Shown here: piece by piece, positions 8,208-17,700 of the stretch
How positions within the stretch are numbered: position 1 is the first letter of the stretch
Layout of the letters: every line of letters begins with the position of its first letter
Assembly (NCBI GenBank): GCA_027315205.1
Contig: DAHUYM010000008.1
Coordinates: 1-64,000, forward strand
DNA length: 64,000 bases
Reading direction: 5' to 3'
DNA from: Leptospirillum sp.
GTDB lineage: Bacteria; Nitrospirota; Leptospirillia; Leptospirillales; Leptospirillaceae
Program-made: the position numbers and the translations under genes
Notes under the pieces: generated by a model
The model's database searches: none
What the model was told of the DNA's origin: nothing
The model's input: the letters and a program-made list of their open reading frames with translations, nothing else

Positions 8208-9217
8208 GTGTGCTCCCTGGTCTCAATCCCGGTCTCATTTTTGCCGCGGTCCTGGCGGATGCCCTCTGGGGAGGACAGTTCTATCGGTTGCACCCGGTCC
8301 GGGCGATGGGAGGGATGGGAAGAATCCTCGAACGGTCCTTCCTGGCCCGTACCCAAAGACCGCTCCCTCTCCGTCTCCTGGGCATCCTCCTGGTCACCCT
8401 CGTTTCCGGGGCCTTCGTCGGAGGAAGCGTCGTTGCCTTCTGGGGAATCTCCTGTTCGGGACTCCCCTTGGCAAGCGATCTCCTGACGGTCCTCTGGGGT
8501 TACCAGCTTCTTGCCGGGAGAAGCCTTGAGGCCCACGTGCGGGCCGTTTTGATCCCCCTTGAACGGGGGGATCTCCCCGGGGCCCGACGGGCCCTTTCGT
8601 CCATCGTCGGAAGGGATACCGAGGTTCTGGACGGGGCGGGGGTGATCCGGGGGGCTCTGGAATCCCTGTCCGAAAATGCCAATGACGCGCTTACGGCACC
8701 CCTCTTCTTTTTCTACTTGGGAGGCATACCGGCGTTGACGGGGTACAAGGCCGTGAGCACGATGGATTCCCAGGTCGGATACAAAACCCCGCCCTATCGC
8801 GACCTGGGTTGGGCCAGCGCGCGCCTCGACGATATCCTGGCCTTTGTTCCGGCCCGCCTCACTCTCGTCATGCTTCTCGCCTGGTTCGGTCCCGGCGCGG
8901 CCAGGGATCGGAACGTCGGCTTCGAATCGATCGTTCGGGAGGCCTGGAAGTACCGTCTGTGCCATCCCAGCCCGAACAGCGGCCTGCCGATGAGTGCGTT
9001 CGCGGCCCTCTTGGGTATTCGGATAGGCGGCGGGGCCGTTTATGGAGGGAACTGGGTCGAAAAGCCGTGGATCGGGGAAGGCCGATCCGACCTGAAGGTT
9101 GAAGATCTCAGGAGGGGCATACGGATCTTCAGGCATTTCCGCTGGGGGATATGCGTTCTTGCGGGTATCTTGGCGCTGCTGCCGTTTCTTTTTCGATCGG
9201 GAGGCATTTTCCGGTGA
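8204..9217 (+). CDS. cbiB: Adenosylcobinamide-phosphate synthase CbiB
   Basis: This inner-membrane enzyme attaches (R)-1-amino-2-propanol phosphate to cobyric acid. Family features are the N-terminal DALWG and HPVRAMG segment, hydrophobic membrane spans (around 55-85 and 220-235 and the C-terminus), and the conserved ESLSENANDALTAPLFF and YKAVSTMDSQVGY motifs. Its ATG overlaps the stop of cobQ (ATGA), implying translational coupling. The 337-residue length is usual. The next gene supplies the aminopropanol phosphate substrate. Confidence 0.95.
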   Translation: MSVLPGLNPGLIFAAVLADALWGGQFYRLHPVRAMGGMGRILERSFLARTQRPLPLRLLGILLVTLVSGAFVGGSVVAFWGISCSGLPLASDLLTVLWGYQLLAGRSLEAHVRAVLIPLERGDLPGARRALSSIVGRDTEVLDGAGVIRGALESLSENANDALTAPLFFFYLGGIPALTGYKAVSTMDSQVGYKTPPYRDLGWASARLDDILAFVPARLTLVMLLAWFGPGAARDRNVGFESIVREAWKYRLCHPSPNSGLPMSAFAALLGIRIGGGAVYGGNWVEKPWIGEGRSDLKVEDLRRGIRIFRHFRWGICVLAGILALLPFLFRSGGIFR

Positions 9218-10365
9218 ACGACCAGGGACCGGGCCCCGGATGGGATCACGGGGGATGGAACGGGAACCCTCGCACGGACATGCCGGTTCTCGACACCAGC
9301 ACGACGGTCAACCCGTTCGGTCCTTCCTTTTCCCTCGAGGAGATCCTGTCCGGTATACGGGAAGAGATGTCCCGATATCCCGTTCCGTGGGGTCGGGATG
9401 CGACGGAAGCCGTTTCGCGCCGTTTCGGGGTGCCCGGCGACGGTCTCTTGTTCGGTCCGGGCGCGACCGCTCTCCTCTACCGTTGGGTTGAAACGCTCCG
9501 TCCCCAGCGCTTGGTCCTCTTCGAGCCCATTTTTTCGGAATTCGGGCGGGCGGCCGCGTGTTTCGGCATCCCGGTCCTTCGGGTGCCCCCGGTGGACGTC
9601 CTGTCCTTCAAAGGGGTCAATCTCCCGGACAACCTCCGCCGATGGAAAATCGACCTTTCGGCTTTCCGGGAACGCCTGAGGCCCGGGGATCAGGCGGTGA
9701 TCGTGAATCCCGTCAATCCGACCGGACAGGAACTGTCCGCTGAAAGCCTCCTGGATTTCTGGGAGCGGGTCGGCGTACCGGGTGCCGGCCTCCTGGTCGA
9801 TGAATCGTTTCAGGATTTCATCGGGAACCGCTCTTCGGTCATGGGGCCCGGCAGGAGGATCGGTCCGGCATGGACCGTCCTTAGAAGCCTGACGAAAATC
9901 ACCGGGCTTCCCGGCATCCGGACCGGATGTCTCCTGACGGATCCGGTTTTGAGCGGACTGATCCGGGACCGGATGGGTCCCTGGTCGACCGGGGCGCTCG
10001 AACAGGCGGTGGCCATCGCCTGGAGCCGATCGGCAGAAGAAGAAGCCGGTCGTGTACAGGCCCTCTATGACGTGCGAAAACAGTTCCTCGAAGAGTGGAC
10101 CGAAGCCGGCAGGGGAGCGTTTGAAGGCGTCGGCCCGTTTCTTTGGCTCCATACGGGGTGGGGGAACGGCGCCCGGGATCTTCAGGACCGGATCTTCCGT
10201 GAAACCGGCGTGTATCTCCGGATCGGAAACGGATTCGGTCCCGGGGGCGGCGAGAATTTTCTGCGAGTCGGCTTCATGGCTTTCCGTGAGCCCGTCAAGG
10301 TGATGGAGACTCTCCTGGACCGCAGGTATCTTCCGGACACCGTGCCGGGGAGGGGGAAATCATAG
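9214..10365 (+). CDS. cobD: Threonine-phosphate decarboxylase-like aminotransferase (CobD type)
   Basis: The 383-residue product is a fold-type I PLP enzyme of the HisC/CobD group: DTSTTVNPFGP at the start, NPVNPTGQ in the middle, DESFQDF for the PLP-contacting Asp, and SLTKITGLPGIRTG with the lysine that binds PLP. CobD makes (R)-1-amino-2-propanol phosphate from threonine phosphate, the substrate of CbiB. The start is GTG 9214, overlapping the cbiB stop and preceded by GGAGG; the longer ATG at 9151 lies inside cbiB. A histidinol-phosphate aminotransferase role is possible from sequence alone, but the operon argues for CobD. Confidence 0.85.
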   Translation: MNDQGPGPGWDHGGWNGNPRTDMPVLDTSTTVNPFGPSFSLEEILSGIREEMSRYPVPWGRDATEAVSRRFGVPGDGLLFGPGATALLYRWVETLRPQRLVLFEPIFSEFGRAAACFGIPVLRVPPVDVLSFKGVNLPDNLRRWKIDLSAFRERLRPGDQAVIVNPVNPTGQELSAESLLDFWERVGVPGAGLLVDESFQDFIGNRSSVMGPGRRIGPAWTVLRSLTKITGLPGIRTGCLLTDPVLSGLIRDRMGPWSTGALEQAVAIAWSRSAEEEAGRVQALYDVRKQFLEEWTEAGRGAFEGVGPFLWLHTGWGNGARDLQDRIFRETGVYLRIGNGFGPGGGENFLRVGFMAFREPVKVMETLLDRRYLPDTVPGRGKS

Positions 10366-10448
10366 GCGGGAAACGCCCATTCCTCATTGTTTGGTTCGGG
10401 ACATCATAAGTGTTGCAAGAAGCTCCTGTTAAGGAAATTTTGTTGGCA

Positions 10449-10477
10449 TTGCCTATCGTTTCTTATTATGCTAGAAT
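10449..10477 (+). promoter_or_regulatory. Sigma-70 promoter of the small HTH gene
   Basis: TTGCCT, 17 bases, then TAGAAT, with a TG one base before the -10 hexamer making an extended -10 (TATGCTAGAAT). The surrounding sequence is AT-rich compared with the region. The transcript would start about 60 bases before ATG 10543. Confidence 0.6.
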
Positions 10478-10542
10478 TTTATTAACGAATTGCACATGAT
10501 GCTTAGGTAAGGGGTTCGAATCTTGTTGGGAGGAATTCATTA

Positions 10543-10728
10543 ATGAAGGGCCACACATTCAACCGACTCTTGACCGTCAAGGAAGTCGCCCAGATCCTGG
10601 GTGTGTCGCCAGTGACGATCCGGGCATGGGACAAGAGCGGAAAGATCAAGACGATCCGGACTCCGGGAAATCAGCGTCGCATTCCGGAAGAGGAGTTGAA
10701 GCGGATTCTCGAAAGCTCCAATAAATAA
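10543..10728 (+). CDS. Small MerR-type/BldC-like DNA-binding protein
   Basis: This 61-residue protein is essentially a single winged helix-turn-helix of the MerR/excisionase type: [32 protein letters not shown], then the wing [15 protein letters not shown]. It lacks the dimerisation helix and effector domain of full MerR regulators, like actinobacterial BldC and phage excisionases. GGGAGGAA precedes ATG 10543. It has its own promoter and a strong terminator, so it is monocistronic and probably well expressed, and no integrase is near, favouring a chromosomal regulator or nucleoid-type protein over an excisionase. Confidence 0.85.
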   Translation: MKGHTFNRLLTVKEVAQILGVSPVTIRAWDKSGKIKTIRTPGNQRRIPEEELKRILESSNK

Positions 10729-10747
10729 GACCCCGTTTGTCGCTAAG

Positions 10748-10791
10748 GGCCCGGTGTTGATGCACGCGCATTGATTCCGGGCCTTTTTTTT
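10748..10791 (+). terminator. Intrinsic terminator after the small HTH gene
   Basis: GGCCCGG at 10748-10754 pairs with CCGGGCC at 10777-10783, immediately followed by eight T residues. It lies 20 bases past the stop codon. Confidence 0.85.
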
Positions 10792-10891
10792 GTCACGCTT
10801 TGGGGGTGTATTCCATCGGACCGGCAGAATTGCCCGTCGCCGGGCCGGCGGCCGGTGTTTATGATCTCAAGGGAAAAGGACGCGGAGCATA

Positions 10892-12310
10892 ATGAAACGC
10901 GATACAAGCCATGAAAAGGGGAACACCCGTAAGGAAACCGACAGTATGGGTCCGATCGACGTTCCATCGGAGCGGCTGTGGGGAGCCCAGACCCAGAGAT
11001 CCCTCCACCATTTCACCGTCGGCGGGGACCTCATGCCGATCGAGGTGATCCACGCGATGGCTCTCCTCAAGAAGGCGGCGGCCACCGTCAACCGGGATCT
11101 GGGAAAACTGCCGAAAGACAGGGCAGGGTGGATCATGCGGGCCGCCGATGAAGTCCAGGAAGGGACATGGGACGGAGAGTTTCCTCTCTATGTCTGGCAA
11201 ACGGGTTCCGGAACCCAGACCAACATGAACGTGAACGAGGTGATCGCCAACCGGGCGATCCAGCTTGCCGGAGGGGACGTGGGATCGAAAACCCCTGTCC
11301 ATCCGAACGATCACGTCAACATGTCCCAGTCCTCGAACGATACCTTTCCGACCGCCATGCACATCGCCGCGGTCCTCGCCGTCGAAGACGCGCTTCTTCC
11401 GGCCCTTGCGGGACTTCTGGAGAGGTTTGTCCGGAAGGGGGACGAGTTCGGATCGATCGTCAAGATCGGCCGGACCCACCTCATGGATGCGGTCCCGCTG
11501 ACTCTCGGCCAGGAGTTTTCGGGGTATGCGGCCCAGCTGTCCCAGTGCGAAGCGTATCTCAAGGGGGCGGTCAAGCCTCTGTTGAAACTGGCGATCGGCG
11601 GAACTGCGGTCGGGACCGGCCTCAACACGCACCCCGAGTTTGCGGAGCGTACCGCCAGGGAAATCGCGCGCCTGACGGGAAGGGCATTTATTTCCGCCCC
11701 GAACAAGTTCATGGCCCTGGCGGGCCACGAGGAACTCGTGAACCTGAGCGGAGCCTTGAAAACCCTTGCGGCGTCCCTCATGAAGATCGCGAACGATCTT
11801 CGATGGATGGGGTCGGGGCCCCGATGCGGCCTTGGAGAGTTGACCCTCCCGGAAAACGAGCCCGGGAGCTCCATCATGCCGGGCAAGGTGAACCCCACCC
11901 AGTGCGAGTCCCTGACCATGATCGCCGTTCAGGTCATGGGAAACGATGCCGCCGTCGGGTTCGCCGGTTCCCAGGGAAACTTCGAGTTGAACGTCTACAA
12001 GCCTCTCATCATCCGGAATGTGCTCCACTCGATCGGGATCCTGGCCGACGGCATGACCAATTTCGGCCGGTTTCTGGTCGAGGGGATCCGTCCGAACATC
12101 GAACGTATCCATGCCCACCTCGAGAACTCCCTCATGCTGGTGACGGCCCTGTCCCCCCATATCGGCTACGACAAAGCGGCCAAGGTGGCCCACAAGGCGT
12201 TCGAGGACAACCGGACGCTGAAGGAAACCGCAGTGGCGATGGGGTTCGTGACCCCCGACGATTTCGACCGATGGGTCCGGCCGGAACGAATGATCGGTCC
12301 CGAAGGCTGA
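10892..12310 (+). CDS. fumC: Class II fumarate hydratase
   Basis: FumC interconverts fumarate and malate in the TCA cycle as an iron-independent homotetramer. The 472-residue protein has [19 protein letters not shown] (substrate-site region), the conserved [14 protein letters not shown] segment, the signature [14 protein letters not shown] with the catalytic loop Ser, and the typical end [13 protein letters not shown]. These distinguish it from aspartase and argininosuccinate lyase. The start has GGAG upstream and the length is standard. It is a stand-alone gene between the HTH terminator and the tRNA-Pro promoter. Confidence 0.97.
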   Translation: MKRDTSHEKGNTRKETDSMGPIDVPSERLWGAQTQRSLHHFTVGGDLMPIEVIHAMALLKKAAATVNRDLGKLPKDRAGWIMRAADEVQEGTWDGEFPLYVWQTGSGTQTNMNVNEVIANRAIQLAGGDVGSKTPVHPNDHVNMSQSSNDTFPTAMHIAAVLAVEDALLPALAGLLERFVRKGDEFGSIVKIGRTHLMDAVPLTLGQEFSGYAAQLSQCEAYLKGAVKPLLKLAIGGTAVGTGLNTHPEFAERTAREIARLTGRAFISAPNKFMALAGHEELVNLSGALKTLAASLMKIANDLRWMGSGPRCGLGELTLPENEPGSSIMPGKVNPTQCESLTMIAVQVMGNDAAVGFAGSQGNFELNVYKPLIIRNVLHSIGILADGMTNFGRFLVEGIRPNIERIHAHLENSLMLVTALSPHIGYDKAAKVAHKAFEDNRTLKETAVAMGFVTPDDFDRWVRPERMIGPEG

Positions 12311-12335
12311 AAAAGGCGGATCTGCGCCTGCCTGC

Positions 12336-12364
12336 TTGATTCCTGGAGGGTTTTTCGCTATATT
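12336..12364 (+). promoter_or_regulatory. Promoter of the tRNA-Pro transcript
   Basis: TTGATT and TATATT are separated by exactly 17 bases. The expected start is near 12371, just before the hairpin at 12380-12419 and about 60 bases before the tRNA. Confidence 0.55.
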
Positions 12365-12379
12365 CATCAGCTGTTCGAT

Positions 12380-12419
12380 GGAGGGACGGGACGATATTTT
12401 CATTTCGTCTTGTCCCTCC
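12380..12419 (+). other. Long hairpin in the tRNA-Pro leader
   Basis: A 15-base-pair stem (12380-12394 with 12405-12419, two G-U pairs in the RNA) encloses a 10-base AT-rich loop. No T tract follows, so it is not a standard intrinsic terminator. It sits between the predicted transcription start and the tRNA and may protect or direct cleavage of the precursor. Confidence 0.55.
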
Positions 12420-12433
12420 GGTCAAAAGAGGTT

Positions 12434-12510
12434 CGGGGCGTGGCGCAGCCTGGTAGCGCACACCGTTCGGGACGGTGGGGTCGAAGGTTCAAATCCTTTC
12501 GCCCCGACCA
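12434..12510 (+). tRNA. tRNA-Pro (anticodon CGG)
   Basis: The acceptor arm CGGGGCG pairs with CGCCCCG, followed by A and an encoded CCA. The D arm is GGCGCAGCCTGGTAGCGC, the anticodon stem CACCG/CGGTG encloses loop TTCGGGA with anticodon CGG, and the T arm contains GGTTCAAATCC. All cloverleaf elements are intact. Confidence 0.96.
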
Positions 12511-12558
12511 TTTGTTGTCGAGATCCCGTTTTTATCTCCGCCGGGAGACCCTGAAGTC

Positions 12559-12864
12559 GTGTCCGACCATCCAAATTCCGACCGGGTGATGGAAACCATC
12601 CGGGTATCGGGACGCGTCCACGGTGTCGGTTTTCGGGCTTTTGCAAAAACGCTGGCCTTGCGTTTCGGGGTGACCGGGACTGTTGAAAACTGTCCGGACG
12701 GAACGGTTCTGCTGGAAGCCTGCGGGTTTCCCGATACAATCGAACCGTTCGTGAAAGAACTTTGGAAAGGGCCCTCATCTCTTTCCAGGGTCGACCGTAT
12801 CGATCGGGTGCGTCGGCCGATTTCCGATCCCATTCCCGTCTGCTTTGAAATCCGGGCTTCTTGA
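12559..12864 (+). CDS. acyP: Acylphosphatase
   Basis: Acylphosphatases hydrolyse acyl phosphates. The small alpha/beta protein shows the signature GRVHGVGFRAF with the catalytic Arg, and GTVENCPDGTVLLEACG with the catalytic Asn, in the expected order. GTG 12559 is given as the start with a weak GGGAGA upstream; ATG 12589 would give a 91-residue protein, closer to the usual length, and is equally possible. It lies right after tRNA-Pro and 47 bases before the sigma-factor gene. Confidence 0.85.
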   Translation: MSDHPNSDRVMETIRVSGRVHGVGFRAFAKTLALRFGVTGTVENCPDGTVLLEACGFPDTIEPFVKELWKGPSSLSRVDRIDRVRRPISDPIPVCFEIRAS

Positions 12865-12911
12865 TACCGAGCGCGATGCATCCCGGAACCCTTTGACCTG
12901 AGGACAGGGCA

Positions 12912-14396
12912 ATGAGCATCCTTCCTGACGGGGAAACAACCTGGCCGCTCCCTCCCGATGAGGATAGCGGCGGACCTGTTACTTCCGAACCAGAAGAGTC
13001 AGAGCCCGAAGTCCATTCCGGGGCCGACCAGCTGTCCGCCCTTGGTACCTACCTGAAAAAACTCCAGGAATCCCGGCTCCTGACCCCGACGGAAGAGCAG
13101 GCGCTTTCCCGTCGCGTTCAAAAGGGCGAGGAGTCCGCCCGACAGGCCATGATCCAGGCAAACCTTCGTCTTGTGGTGTCCATCGCCAAGAGGTATATCG
13201 GTCGAGGGCTTCTCCTCGACGACCTGATCGAAGAAGGCAACATGGGCCTTATGAAGGCCGTGATGAAATTCGATCCCGAGAAGGGGTTCAGGTTCAGTAC
13301 CTACGCCTCCTGGTGGATACGCCAGGCGATCGAGCGCGCGATCATCAATCAGGGACACACGATACGTCTACCCGTCCACATGATGGAAAAGGTGAACGCC
13401 TATCTGAACGCGATCGAGCGGGTGGTGGCGGAAGGCAAGGAGCCCGATCCCGAGGAGATTGCCCGGAAGAACAAGCTGAAAGTCCGGGATATCCACGAGA
13501 TCCAGAAGCTCCTGAAAAGCACCCTCTCGCTCGACATGCCGATCGGAGATCGGGAAGACAGCACGCTCAAGGACATCATCGAGGATCCCTCCTCCCTCTC
13601 GCCCATCGTTTCGATCGAAAATCGCGAGGAAAAGGCTCTTTTGACGGAGAGCCTTTCGATCCTGAAGGACAAGGAAAGGCGGGTCATCGACCTGCGTTTC
13701 GGCTTGACGGGGGAAGGCAACGACGAAGGGATGACACTGGAATCGATCGGCCATGCCCTCGGAGTGACAAGGGAGCGGGTCCGGCAGATCGAAGCATCGG
13801 CCCTGGCCAAGATGCGGGGGTACATGGAAGACCCGAGCGAATTCCGCAAAAAACACAGATGGAGGGAAGAACACATCATGGATTTCAACAAATGGGTCCG
13901 CCAGGTTCCGGATTTTCCGAAAAAAGGGATTCTCTTCTACGATCTGATGCCGCTTTTCGGGGACCACGTCGCATTTCACGCATTGATCGACATGATGGTC
14001 GAGCCCTACCTGAATCGGGATATCACGAAAGTTGTGGGGATTGAGGCCCGGGGGTTTATTCTGGCCGCTCCCATCGCCTACCGGCTGCAGGCCGGGTTCG
14101 TTCCCGTGCGGAAGAAGGGCAAGCTTCCCGGGGAAGTCCACGAGGTGACATACAGCCTCGAGTATGGAACCGATACGACCGCGATCCATCGGGGGGCCAT
14201 CCGTCCGGGTGAACGCGTTCTCCTGGTCGACGACCTTCTCGCGACGGGCGGGACGGCCCGAGCGGCCCTGGATCTGATCCGGAAAGACGTGGGAAATGTT
14301 GTCGGCACCCTGTTCGTAGCGGAGCTTGTCGGCCTTGGCGGACGGGAACGGCTCGGATCGGAACCGGTCAGGTCGATCCTGACCTACCAGGTTTAG
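12912..14396 (+). CDS. RpoS-like sigma-70 factor fused in frame to adenine phosphoribosyltransferase
   Basis: Residues 1-322 form a group 2 (RpoS-like) sigma factor: an acidic N-terminal tail, region 1.2 ([10 protein letters not shown]), region 2 ([48 protein letters not shown]), region 3, and region 4 with the helix-turn-helix [19 protein letters not shown]. With no stop codon and no linker, residues 323-494 form a complete adenine phosphoribosyltransferase ([18 protein letters not shown] motif [14 protein letters not shown] at about 436-449). APT converts adenine and PRPP to AMP. It may be a true fusion, or APT may also be made from the internal ATG 13878. The fusion is stated from the sequence; its function is unknown. 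Confidence 0.9.
   Translation: MSILPDGETTWPLPPDEDSGGPVTSEPEESEPEVHSGADQLSALGTYLKKLQESRLLTPTEEQALSRRVQKGEESARQAMIQANLRLVVSIAKRYIGRGLLLDDLIEEGNMGLMKAVMKFDPEKGFRFSTYASWWIRQAIERAIINQGHTIRLPVHMMEKVNAYLNAIERVVAEGKEPDPEEIARKNKLKVRDIHEIQKLLKSTLSLDMPIGDREDSTLKDIIEDPSSLSPIVSIENREEKALLTESLSILKDKERRVIDLRFGLTGEGNDEGMTLESIGHALGVTRERVRQIEASALAKMRGYMEDPSEFRKKHRWREEHIMDFNKWVRQVPDFPKKGILFYDLMPLFGDHVAFHALIDMMVEPYLNRDITKVVGIEARGFILAAPIAYRLQAGFVPVRKKGKLPGEVHEVTYSLEYGTDTTAIHRGAIRPGERVLLVDDLLATGGTARAALDLIRKDVGNVVGTLFVAELVGLGGRERLGSEPVRSILTYQV
13878..14396 (+). CDS. apt: Adenine phosphoribosyltransferase module, possible separate product from an internal start
   Basis: ATG 13878 is exactly where free-standing APT proteins begin ([18 protein letters not shown]) and would give 172 residues, the family norm. 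GGAGGG at 13861-13866 lies about 12 bases upstream, a somewhat long but usable spacing. All APT motifs are present. This entry is the same reading frame as the C-terminal part of the fusion, listed because internal initiation is plausible; it is not an additional locus. Confidence 0.5.
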   Translation: MDFNKWVRQVPDFPKKGILFYDLMPLFGDHVAFHALIDMMVEPYLNRDITKVVGIEARGFILAAPIAYRLQAGFVPVRKKGKLPGEVHEVTYSLEYGTDTTAIHRGAIRPGERVLLVDDLLATGGTARAALDLIRKDVGNVVGTLFVAELVGLGGRERLGSEPVRSILTYQV

Positions 14397-14412
14397 AAGG
14401 TCGGAGGGCGTC

Positions 14413-14733
14413 GTGAAGACTGCACGTCCTGAGGAATCGCCTGGGGCGGCGACCCTGTTCACGGTGATCATCAGCTATGAAAAACCCCTGGATGACGTGC
14501 TGAAAGTGTCGGACGCCCACAGGGAGTACCTCGACGGTTTTCTCCGGAAAGGGATACTCGTGGCCTCGGGGCCTATGGTGCCCCGGACGGGAGGGGTGAT
14601 CTGGTTCAGGAACGTCGATCGCGGGCAGGTCGAAGCCATGGTACAAGACGACCCGTACGCGAAAGCCGGAGTCGCCTCTTTTCGCATCCTCGAATTCGAG
14701 CCCAAAAAACGGGCTCCGGACTTTATGTCCTGA
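14413..14733 (+). CDS. YciI-like protein
   Basis: The 106-residue product has the YCII fold: a first strand FTVIISYEKP, then SDAHREYLDGFLRKGILVASGPMVPRTGG, and a last part DDPYAKAGVASFRILEF. The conserved His in AHREYL and Asp of DDPY are the residues proposed as active-site pair in this family, whose substrate is usually unknown. Start GTG 14413 has CGGAGG upstream, only 16 bases after the sigma/APT stop, so it is likely co-transcribed. Confidence 0.85.
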   Translation: MKTARPEESPGAATLFTVIISYEKPLDDVLKVSDAHREYLDGFLRKGILVASGPMVPRTGGVIWFRNVDRGQVEAMVQDDPYAKAGVASFRILEFEPKKRAPDFMS

Positions 14734-14778
14734 TCCCGTTCCCTTCAGTGCGATTTTCCCCCGTATCCGGATGGGTCT

Positions 14779-17700
14779 TCATGACCCCCCCTGACGGACG
14801 AACGGAAACAGGATGTTCATCCGTCCCAGGATCTCCTCCGAGAACACGCACCGGTTCCTTCCATTCTGCTTGGCCTGGTACATCGCGAGATCCGCATGGT
14901 GGATCAGTCTCTTGGGGTCACGGGTCCCGTCGACGGGGTAGATCGTCACTCCCATGCTGGCAGACAGGCTCAACTGGTTCCCGGCGATCTCGAATGGCTT
15001 GTGAAAGATGCCGAGGAGACGGTCGAGGATCGTCTCAAGCCCCAGACGGTCGGTGATGTCCGGGAGGATACAGACGAATTCGTCCCCTCCGAGACGTCCG
15101 ACGGTGTCCCCCCTTCGTATGATTCCTTCCATCCGATCCGAAACACTCTGGAGCAGGAGGTCTCCGGCCGAGTGTCCGAACTGGTCGTTGATCGGCTTGA
15201 ATCCGTCCAGATCGAGGAAACACACGCCGACGCCGTTTCCGCTCCGGTCGGCCCGGTCCAGTTCCTTTTCCAGGAGAAGCGACAGGAGAAAACGGTTGGG
15301 AAGCCGGGTCAGGTTATCGTAGAAGGCCCATTGCTGAAGTGTCTTTTCCCGTTCCTTCCGGTTGGTGATATCCGTCTGCACCGCAATGAAATGGGTCACT
15401 TCCCCATCGGCCCTGAAGATCGGGGTGATGCGCATATCCACGGTGTACATGGTCCCGTCCTTCTTCCGGTCAGTGACCTCACCGGAAAACTCCCGTCCGT
15501 CCCGGATTGTGTTCCAGAGTTGCCGGTGAAATTCTTTCCCTTCCCTTTCCGATCTCAACATATCGGCATTCTTCCCGATGATCTCGTCGCGATTGTAGCC
15601 CGAAAGGGATTCGAACGCGGAATTGGCCCATTCGATGATACCCTTTTTGTCGGAGATGAACATGGGGGTCAGAGTGGCTTCCATGGCGGCCTGCTGTAGG
15701 CGGGTCCGTTCCAATTCGTCGTGCCTCAAAAGGGTGACTCCGAGGCGTTCGGCCAGCCTGGTGAGATGGCGCAAATGCCGCGGGGAGAATTCGGCGCCGT
15801 CCCCGATGGTCGCGAGATATTTCTTGCGTTTTCCGGGACCGCTGTGGAGCGAGAAGAGAAGGCACGATTTCGGTTCTGCCGAGCCCTTGGGGAGATCGAT
15901 TTTGGCGAGGAAGTCGGCCGGGAGGGTGCTGAACCGGTGGAGCATGGAAGATGCGAGAAGCGAGAGCGTGCGGGAAAAGGCCGACCGTCCCGTGAAATGG
16001 GACTTGATCCGTTCAGCCGCAGTCGCCGTCGAAGCCGAAAGCGCGAGGAGCGACGGCGTGTTCTCTTCATCGATATCGAAGATGAAACTGATCGAGAATC
16101 CGAAGTATTGCGACAGTTGGTCCACGACCGAGGGCAGGATGGATTGAAGCGAGTCTCCCGCCAGTATCCGCCGGTCGATATTGTAGCCCAGCCGGGTCAC
16201 TTCCTGGGAGAGTGTCGCCGATGCCATGTCGCGAACGGTGACGAGGATCTGTTCCTTGCCCTGGAGTGAGAGCGAAGTGGCGCTCGTCGTGACGGGGATC
16301 AGAGTCCCGTCTTTACGACGGTAATGGCGCGGAATGTTGTTCGAATGACCATTTTCGCGGATGCTCCGGATCCGTCCTTCGATCACTTCTTCGGGAATGT
16401 TGATAAAAATCGTGATAGGTTCTCCCTCGATGTTTTCCGGTTGGTACCCGAGCATCGTGCAGAAAGCGGGATTGGTACTGGAGACTCTGTGCGTCACGGG
16501 ATCGAAGAGGTAGATCCCGTCCGGGGCATTCTGGACGACCTGGGTGTACAGCCGTTCGGTTTCCCTTTGCCGTTGCTCGATTTCTTTTCGAAAGGACATG
16601 TCCTCGAATGCCAGGATCGTCGTCCCGATGTCTCCCTGGGACGATTCCCCGATCGGCAGGAGGGTCGCGTTGACCGGAAGGAGGGAGCCGTCCTTCTTGA
16701 CGAGGCTCGCATCGTTTGAATGAAAGAGGGTTTCGAGTGACATGGCGTTGATGATGGCGGGACCGGAGGTATCGGGGTCCACGGAGAGGATATGGCGGAT
16801 GTCCTGCCCGACGAGATCGCCCGGATTGTATCCCAGGGCCCGTTCCGCCGTGGCATTTCCGCGGATGATGCATCCTTTCCGGTCCAGTTCGCAAAAGCCT
16901 TCGTTGAGGGATTCCAGGATCCGCTCGTGCAGTCGAAGGTTCGCCGAAAGAGTCCGGACCTCCCTCCTTTTTCCCGAAATGTCGCGCATGATGGCCATGA
17001 GCCGAGTCGTTTCGCTGACTACGTCCCGGGTGCGCTGGAACGAAAGGGTCACCCAAGCTCCGGGATCCTCGTCGATGACAGTCCTCGTCGACAGGGAAAG
17101 GCTGCTTCCCGGATTCTGGAAAAGCCCCGTCATCTCCCGGGTCAGATCGCTCCGGAAGGATTCGGGGAAAAGGTCGACGAAAACGCACTGGGACCACTCG
17201 GAAATTCCGAATCTCTCCCGCGCCGTCCGGTTTGCAAATGTCACGGTATCGTGGGAGGGGCCGACGATAAAAATCATGTCGCTCGACTGATCCAGGAGAT
17301 CCCGGAACCGGAGGAGTTCTGCGGCTTCGTGGCGTTCCCTGAGGGCGATCCTCGCCAGGTGGCTGAAGGAAAGGAACAGTTCGTTCCCGACCTCTTCGAA
17401 ATACCCGGGTTCGTCGGCGTAGAAGGCGACAACTCCCTGTATGTCCCGCTCTCCGAACAGGAGCGGAAGACTCATGCATTCCTTGAGGTTCCATCGGTTG
17501 GCTTCCTGTCGCCAGGGGATGCCCGACGAATCCCGGTCGTCCCAGAATCGGCAGACGGCTGCCTTGTCCGAGGACAAGGCCTTGCGGGTCGGTCCTGCAA
17601 GGTGGGTCGGGGAATGGTCGATGCGGAGCGCGCGGGCATATTCGGCCGCCGGCCCTGCGGAGTACAAGGGGACGATGACCGTTTCGTTGAGATTCCCGAA

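Noticed and set aside
12422-12919. Minus-strand frame over tRNA-Pro ending in a [13 protein letters not shown]-like sequence
   Set aside because: This peptide pattern is the known artefact of translating tRNA genes antisense.
13840-13880. Frameshift or missing stop between sigma factor and APT as sequencing error
   Set aside because: Both parts are intact in one frame, and a one-base indel in the A6 run would not restore an early stop, so an error is not the simplest reading, though a substitution in a stop codon cannot be excluded.
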